Shown here: in pieces, positions 5,051 through 9,269 of the stretch | Numbering within the stretch: the stretch's first letter is position 1 | Layout of the letters: every line of letters begins with the position of its first letter | Source: an uncultured Clostridia bacterium | GTDB taxonomy: Bacteria; Bacillota; Clostridia; Christensenellales; UBA1242 | Assembly (NCBI GenBank): GCA_934725745.1 | Contig: CAKVCH010000012.1 | Location: forward strand, 1 to 9,269 | DNA length: 9,269 nucleotides | Direction: 5' to 3' | Position numbers and translations under genes: made by a program | Notes under the pieces: generated by a model | Database searches by the model: none | What the model saw: only the letters and a program-made list of their open reading frames with translations | Told to the model about the DNA's origin: nothing

Positions 5051-6583
5051 TTACAAAGCATTATCCTTTGAAATTGTAAAGTCGCTATCAAGTAATATTA
5101 CGGACGAACTTTCAACTGCGTTTCCATAAACGCCATCATTTCCCTTTGTCTTAATAACAAACTTAACTTCATCACCGCTTCTTAAAGTTAAAACATAATC
5201 GCCGAGTTGTTCAAAAGTTCTTTCAAAATAAGTTGTTTTTTCAGCAGACCCGCGTTTAACATAAATTCCTACAATTTTATCGTCTATATTAAGCCCCATT
5301 CTACTTGCAATGCTATTTTCCGAAACTTCAGCTACAAGTGCGTTATTTGTCACCGTATTTGATGAATTTTCTTCGTCGTAAACATTATTTTGGTCGCAAG
5401 CGGTGTAAGTTACGCCAAAAACAATCTTTTTAACCCCAACACTTGCCCCTGTCTCGTTGTCGTGAGTGTAGTTGTAAATTATATTTTCGACAACATTTTT
5501 TACATTATTTGAACAAATCGCGTTTGCGATATTATCTACAAGTGAAGATGTTATTTTTGCATTGACAATGCCCAAAAATTCGCCGTTTGAGTCAAAAAGT
5601 CCGCCCCCACTGTTACCTTGGTTTACAGCAGTATCAATTCTAAAACATCTCAAACTTCTTTTTTTGCCCGCAATTGTCACTGAAATGCGTTCGCTTGTTT
5701 GACTTACAATGCCACTTGAAACGCTCATTCCACCGCCAGAAGGGTTCCCAATAGCGATTGCGTTTTCTCCGACTTGGACATCGTCACTATCCGCAAAAGT
5801 AACTTGCATCGCGCTACTATTTTTCACAATATCAAAACTTTCGCCCGTTACCTTTAAAACCGCCAAATCGTAGTCCGCCGACCCGCCAATATAGGTTGCT
5901 TCAATGCCACTTTCACCTTTAACATAGCCCGTTTCGTCAGCATTTGATGCGATAGTTTCTCTTCCGTACAAATAGCAATAAATTGTTTTTGCTGGAGAAT
6001 ACCCTTCGCTACTTGTATTATCAGAAAGCGCCACAACGTGATAATTTGTTATTATATAAGCGTAGTTTTCGGTTTTATTGATTTCATAAAACACCCCAGC
6101 GCCCATTTGAAGCCCGCCATCCACAGGACAATAAATTGAAACAACTTGATTAACGCACCTTGCACTTATTTGTTTTACAAGCGTATTCCCATAAGTTACA
6201 AAATAATCTTTTAAGAATTGCTTATAACCCGCACTTGTATTTTCATAAATTCCAAACTCAACACCCGTTTCAAAAAGGCTTTTAGCCGTCAAAACACCGT
6301 CTTTCCCCGTCGCGCCGTCCTTTCCCTTTAAACTTGCAAGCCATTCGGTAACAGTGCCTTCAAAACCATTTTTAACAGCCAAATCATATGCATTGCCAGT
6401 GCTATCGACGCCGTCGTCACCCTTTTCACCCTTTAAACTTTCAAGCCATTCCGCTTCCGTTCCAACAAAGCCGTTATCAACAGCAATGTCATAGGCAGAT
6501 TTTGCTTTAAGGTCACATCCCAAAAGGGAAAACACACAAACAAGCAAAATCGCGACAACAAATCCTTTAAATAATTTTTTCAT
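5051..6583 (-). CDS. HtrA/DegP-like trypsin-type serine protease lipoprotein with PDZ-like C-terminus
   Basis: A 510-residue surface lipoprotein. The signal peptide ends in the lipobox LLGC, so C23 would be lipidated and anchor it outside the membrane. Residues 29-96 hold two copies of a ~35-residue unit (AYDIAVDNGFVGTEAEWLES, then the AYDLAVKNGF version), each ending in short collagen-like G-x-y triplets; a degenerate third copy spans about 102-125. The protease domain carries the triad H182 (ITNYHVV), D239 (SADYDLAVLKV) and S325 (NQGNSGGGLF). A PDZ-like region follows (about 384-480, VAEVSENSIASRMGLNIDDKIVGI). The likely role is envelope protein quality control or processing. GGGGG lies about ten bases before the ATG. 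Most HtrA proteins are anchored by a membrane helix instead; the substrate is unknown. Confidence 0.9.
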   Translation of the reverse strand: MKKLFKGFVVAILLVCVFSLLGCDLKAKSAYDIAVDNGFVGTEAEWLESLKGEKGDDGVDSTGNAYDLAVKNGFEGTVTEWLASLKGKDGATGKDGVLTAKSLFETGVEFGIYENTSAGYKQFLKDYFVTYGNTLVKQISARCVNQVVSIYCPVDGGLQMGAGVFYEINKTENYAYIITNYHVVALSDNTSSEGYSPAKTIYCYLYGRETIASNADETGYVKGESGIEATYIGGSADYDLAVLKVTGESFDIVKNSSAMQVTFADSDDVQVGENAIAIGNPSGGGMSVSSGIVSQTSERISVTIAGKKRSLRCFRIDTAVNQGNSGGGLFDSNGEFLGIVNAKITSSLVDNIANAICSNNVKNVVENIIYNYTHDNETGASVGVKKIVFGVTYTACDQNNVYDEENSSNTVTNNALVAEVSENSIASRMGLNIDDKIVGIYVKRGSAEKTTYFERTFEQLGDYVLTLRSGDEVKFVIKTKGNDGVYGNAVESSSVILLDSDFTISKDNAL

Positions 6584-6609
6584 TTATTTAAGCCCCCTAT
6601 AAATGCACA

Positions 6610-6652
6610 AAAGCACATATTTTCATATTTGCATATCAAAAATACGTGCTTT
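6610..6652. other. Long imperfect hairpin in the protease leader
   Basis: AAAGCACATATTTT (6610-6623) pairs with AAAATACGTGCTTT (6639-6652) with one mismatch. Inside it, ATAT (6625-6628) pairs with ATAT (6633-6636) around a TTGC loop. It lies 13 bases upstream of the protease Shine-Dalgarno site. It could be a weak recA terminator, a leader structure affecting protease translation, or both; the T run after it on the minus strand is only four bases. Confidence 0.5.
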
Positions 6653-6847
6653 GCCTTTTTATTTTCATAATTTTGTAAGTTTTTTGTAAGTAAATTTGAT
6701 TTAAACGATTGCAACTAAAATCGTGGCATAGTATTTATTGACAATCACTAAAAATTTAAACATCGCCACACAATCTACTATTTGCAAAACACATATCTAA
6801 AAATATTTTTTGCAAAACTTAAAATTTTTTACATACAATTTTTAACA
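6653..6847. other. recA-protease intergenic region
   Basis: This AT-rich spacer holds no supportable gene. I see no strong terminator directly after recA and no convincing promoter for the protease; the best -35 candidate, TTGTCA on the minus strand near 6740, lacks a good -10. A tandem TTTGTAAG repeat lies at about 6672-6690. GTGGC and its complement GCCAC, about 36 bases apart, could close a large weak stem. Confidence 0.4.
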
Positions 6848-7849
6848 TTAGTCTTCTTCTTGATTATCTAGCGCTTCACGCACTTTACCTTCAATCTCAG
6901 CCAAAATTTCTGGGTGGTTTGTCAAATATGTCTTAACATTTTCCTTGCCTTGCCCAATCTTTTCGTCATTATAAGCGAACCAAGCACCCGATTTTTCTAC
7001 AATATTATTTGCAACAGCCAAATCAATAACGCATCCGACATTTGAAATGCCTTTTCCATAAACAATATCAAATTCCGCAGTTTTGAAAGGTGGAGCAAGT
7101 TTATTCTTAACAACTTTGACCCTTGTTCTATTCCCTATAATGTCGCTTCCGTCTTTAATGGAATCAACGCGCCTAACATCAAGTCTAACGCTCGAATAAA
7201 ATTTAAGAGCCTTTCCGCCCGCAGTCGTTTCTGGAGAACCAAACATAACGCCAACTTTATCTCTAAGTTGGTTAATAAAAATAACGCAAGTATTTGATTT
7301 GTTGATAATTCCAGTCAACTTTCTCATTGCTTGGCTCATAAGTCTTGCTTGAAGACCAATAAAGTTGTCGCCCATTTCGCCTTCGATTTCCGCTTTTGGA
7401 GCAAGTGCCGCGACAGAGTCAATAACAACGATGTCAAAACCGCCACTTTGGACAAGTTTATCGCAAATATCAAGCGCTTGTTCGCCGTTGTCTGGTTGCG
7501 AAACATAAAGTTCGTCAAGATTTACGCCAAGTTTACCCGCATAGACTGGGTCAAGAGCGTGTTCCGCGTCGATAAAAGCAGCCATTCCACCAAGTTTTTG
7601 CGCTTCAGCAATTATGTGCAACGAAACAGTCGTCTTTCCGCTCGACTCTGGTCCATATATTTCAACAATTCTTCCCCTTGGAACGCCACCAATTCCAAGT
7701 GCATAGTCAAGAACAATGCACCCAGTTGGGATAACATCAATTTTTTCGTGGCTTCTATCACCAAGTTTCATAATAGAGCCTTTTCCGAATTGTTTTTCAA
7801 TTTGCAAAATAGCAGTTTCTGCAAGTTTAACTTTATCTTCTTTCTTCAT
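6848..7849 (-). CDS. recA: Recombinase RecA
   Basis: A 333-residue RecA, which forms ATP-dependent filaments on single-stranded DNA, drives strand exchange and triggers LexA self-cleavage. Walker A is GPESSGKTT (66-74), the catalytic glutamate is E96 ([10 protein letters not shown]), Walker B is FDIVVIDS (138-145), and the sensor Q194 and loop L2 ([19 protein letters not shown]) are intact. In loop L1 ([18 protein letters not shown]), F163 stands where E. coli and many other RecA proteins have histidine. The acidic tail (LDNQEED) is short. No good Shine-Dalgarno site lies at normal distance, although the start is fixed by homology. It is not next to its common neighbours (cinA, pgsA, recX) and appears monocistronic. 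Confidence 0.97.
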   Translation of the reverse strand: MKKEDKVKLAETAILQIEKQFGKGSIMKLGDRSHEKIDVIPTGCIVLDYALGIGGVPRGRIVEIYGPESSGKTTVSLHIIAEAQKLGGMAAFIDAEHALDPVYAGKLGVNLDELYVSQPDNGEQALDICDKLVQSGGFDIVVIDSVAALAPKAEIEGEMGDNFIGLQARLMSQAMRKLTGIINKSNTCVIFINQLRDKVGVMFGSPETTAGGKALKFYSSVRLDVRRVDSIKDGSDIIGNRTRVKVVKNKLAPPFKTAEFDIVYGKGISNVGCVIDLAVANNIVEKSGAWFAYNDEKIGQGKENVKTYLTNHPEILAEIEGKVREALDNQEED

Positions 7850-7861
7850 TTTTCACACAAA

Positions 7862-7884
7862 GCAAAGCCTTACACTTTGCCCCC
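7862..7884 (-). other. Hairpin between a GGGGG tract and the recA start codon
   Basis: On the minus strand GGGGG (7884-7880) leads into GCAAAG-TGTAAGG-CTTTGC (7880-7862), a perfect six-base stem. The ATG follows 12 bases after the stem. Folding would bring the G-rich tract closer to the start codon, where it might serve as a ribosome site. Confidence 0.4.
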
Positions 7885-7897
7885 TTTTACAAGTATA

Positions 7898-7927
7898 ATT
7901 ATACACTACCGCCCGCCATTTTTCCAA
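7898..7927 (-). promoter_or_regulatory. recA promoter (probable)
   Basis: A perfect -10 TATAAT (7903-7898 on the minus strand) lies inside the palindrome GTATAATTATAC (7893-7904). TTGGAA (7927-7922) is a fair -35 at 18 bases. No GAAC-N4-GTTC LexA box was found in the 115-base space between recA and the next gene. Confidence 0.6.
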
Positions 7928-7964
7928 ATACTTTGACAAAGTTTTTATCATTTATTTTAATATT

Positions 7965-8531
7965 TTAATGAGAACTAAAAATCAACTCGCCATTTAGTTC
8001 ATAATTAAAATTACTTGTATCAGCCAAACTAAATGTTAGAGTAGATGTTGCAATCCCAGCAGGTTTTGGACCACTTGCCACCACACTAAATAGCTTAATT
8101 TCATCCGACATCTCAATGCTATCAACAGTATTTATTATTGTCCCTTTGTCTGAAGAAACGACTTTCATATTAGAAACTAGTCCATTTAATTTTAAAACAC
8201 CAGCAAAAATAAAATCATCAAATGTTCTTTCTCCAATGCCAATTTTTATTGTTAAGGTTACAGTATCACTGCTTGATACAAAGGTCAAAACAGTATCACC
8301 ATAAATTTCACTTGAATTGTATACTTTGGTGTATCGATCTAAAGAACTTGAACCATCACACGAGACATTCAGTTTTATACTGTTTGATATCTTGTTTTCA
8401 CGCTCAAAATTTATATTAACTGGAGATTCTAGGTTTTGAAGTCCATATGATAAAGCCACAAAAGAATATAATAAGCTCATACTTAAAGCAAGTAATAACG
8501 AAAATGCAGTAAAAACTATCCTTCTTTTCAT
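7965..8531 (-). CDS. Exported or membrane-anchored protein of unknown function
   Basis: I do not recognise this 188-residue protein. It opens with a basic start (MKRR) and a long hydrophobic stretch (about residues 5-33, FSLLLALSMSLLYSFVAL), which is either a signal peptide or an uncleaved anchor. No lipobox is present. The rest is rich in Ser, Thr, Val and Ile with alternating patterns (DTVTLTIKIGIG, STLTFSLADTSNFNYELNGELIF), suggesting a beta-rich extracellular domain. Only one cysteine follows the leader, so no internal disulfide is likely. It loosely recalls small secreted proteins with SipW-type leaders, but nothing decisive supports that. AGGAG (8537-8541) lies five bases before the ATG. 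It appears monocistronic; no clear terminator follows. Confidence 0.75.
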   Translation of the reverse strand: MKRRIVFTAFSLLLALSMSLLYSFVALSYGLQNLESPVNINFERENKISNSIKLNVSCDGSSSLDRYTKVYNSSEIYGDTVLTFVSSSDTVTLTIKIGIGERTFDDFIFAGVLKLNGLVSNMKVVSSDKGTIINTVDSIEMSDEIKLFSVVASGPKPAGIATSTLTFSLADTSNFNYELNGELIFSSH

Positions 8532-8591
8532 AAAATCTCCTTTTTTTATAATCTTTTCTATGCTTTATCTATAATATTATTTTATATAAAT

Positions 8592-8620
8592 ATTTTATCC
8601 ACATTTTTTACTATTAGCAA
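8592..8620 (-). promoter_or_regulatory. Candidate promoter of the exported protein gene
   Basis: On the minus strand TTGCTA (8620-8615) and TAAAAT (8597-8592) are separated by 17 bases. They match four and five of six consensus positions. This would give a leader of about 50 bases. The DNA is very AT-rich, so a chance match is possible. Confidence 0.45.
8595..8603 (+). promoter_or_regulatory. Single DnaA-box-like nonamer
   Basis: TTATCCACA is a perfect match to the classical DnaA box. It overlaps the candidate promoter of the exported protein gene. Only one copy was noticed, so it is not evidence of a replication origin. It may be a regulatory DnaA site or chance. Confidence 0.3.
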
Positions 8621-8833
8621 GCATTTTTCATTTGTTTTTTTGAAACAATACAATTATAGGATATTTCGCCACTACTTTTAATTGAATAAACAAGATAGAC
8701 AAAAAAATATAAGAATTAAAGAATATTATTTTTTTTATAAATATTTCTAAGTTTATGAGAAATATTAAAATAAATAATAAAAATTATCAATTTTGTAGAT
8801 AAAGCACCCCATAATTTTTTTGAATATATTTTT
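8621..8833. other. AT-rich gene-free stretch upstream of the exported protein gene
   Basis: No gene or RNA can be supported here. TAGATAAAGCA at 8796-8806 is the exact reverse complement of TGCTTTATCTA at 8561-8571, the only notable repeat seen. Confidence 0.4.
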
Positions 8834-8873
8834 AGAAAAAAAATAGACTCCCTATAAAGAGAATCTATTTTAA
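8834..8873 (-). terminator. Terminator of tuf
   Basis: AAAATAGA (8840-8847) pairs perfectly with TCTATTTT (8864-8871), extended by CTC/GAG after a two-base bulge, with an eight-base loop. On the minus strand a run of eight T residues follows. It lies about 40 bases after the tuf stop codon. Confidence 0.88.
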
Positions 8874-8910
8874 ATACTATTAAGTTCTAAATTTGAATAA
8901 TTTTATTTAA

Positions 8911-9269
8911 TTATTCAAGGATTTCAGAAACAACGCCTGAACCGACTGTTCTGCCACCTTCACGGATAGCAAATCTAAGTCCTTGTTCAATAGCAATTGG
9001 TGTAATAAGGCTGATAGTCATCTTGACATTGTCGCCAGGCATAACCATTTCAACACCCTTTTCAAGTTCAATTGAACCTGTAACATCTGTTGTTCTGAAA
9101 TAGAATTGTGGACGATATCCATTGAAGAATGGAGTATGTCTTCCGCCTTCTTCTTTCTTCAAAACATAAACTTGTGCTGTGAATTTTGTGTGTGGGTGAA
9201 TTGAATTTGGTTTGCAAAGGACTTGACCTCTTTCAATATCAGTTCTGTTAATACCACGAAGAAGAACAC
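8911..9269 (-). CDS. tuf: Elongation factor Tu, C-terminal part
   Basis: The last 119 codons of EF-Tu, the GTPase that delivers aminoacyl-tRNA to the ribosome; the gene runs off the right edge. The visible part covers the end of domain 2 ([20 protein letters not shown]) and all of domain 3 ([66 protein letters not shown]), ending as EF-Tu normally does. The GTP-binding domain is outside the window. The reading frame continues past an internal TTG near 9162, which is not the start. A strong terminator follows, so tuf is the last gene of its transcript, normally shared with ribosomal protein or fusA genes upstream. Confidence 0.97.
   Translation of the reverse strand, partial: VLLRGINRTDIERGQVLCKPNSIHPHTKFTAQVYVLKKEEGGRHTPFFNGYRPQFYFRTTDVTGSIELEKGVEMVMPGDNVKMTISLITPIAIEQGLRFAIREGGRTVGSGVVSEILE

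Noticed and set aside
7331..7936. A 201-codon open frame opposite recA
   Set aside because: It is antisense to conserved RecA sequence. Its translation shows no recognisable domain.
7931..7941. CTTTGACAAAG palindrome as terminator of the exported protein gene
   Set aside because: Once a minimal loop is allowed only four base pairs remain, and no T run follows directly.

Overview
The window looks like a low-GC, Gram-positive (Firmicutes-type) chromosome from an anaerobe, possibly a gut lineage. Four things point that way: AT-rich sequence with strong purine-rich Shine-Dalgarno sites, a lipobox protein, a Gram-positive-type LexA box, and an oxygen-sensitive class III ribonucleotide reductase. 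The species cannot be named from the sequence alone.

Left part (1-1370, plus strand). A tandem array of very small Cro/C1-type helix-turn-helix (HTH) proteins: the tail of one gene, then three complete genes of 80-82 residues packed almost end to end and closed by a terminator. The copies keep helix 1 and the C-terminal part, but differ almost completely across the recognition-helix region. After the terminator, a near-consensus promoter with a LexA-type palindrome just downstream of its -10 box drives a 103-residue HTH_11-type protein. A 15-bp hairpin closes this unit and probably also stops convergent transcription from the right.

Middle part (1489-4610, minus strand). nrdD and nrdG encode the anaerobic ribonucleotide reductase and its radical-SAM activase. 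The nrdD promoter carries two NrdR boxes with starts 33 bp apart, one overlapping the -35 element, so the pair is probably controlled by dATP/ATP-sensing NrdR. A terminator-like hairpin just before nrdG may reduce activase expression. Farther upstream lie TTTGYRCAAA-like motifs of unknown use, then about 430 bp of A/T-tract-rich DNA with no gene.

Right part (4946-9269, minus strand). In chromosomal order these are: an HtrA-like lipoprotein protease with N-terminal repeats and a C-terminal PDZ-like region, recA, an unrecognised exported protein, and the C-terminal third of tuf (EF-Tu). Each looks like its own transcription unit. recA shows neither a LexA box nor a normal ribosome binding site, while the small HTH gene on the left has a near-perfect LexA box. 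No tRNA, rRNA, CRISPR array or transposase was seen.
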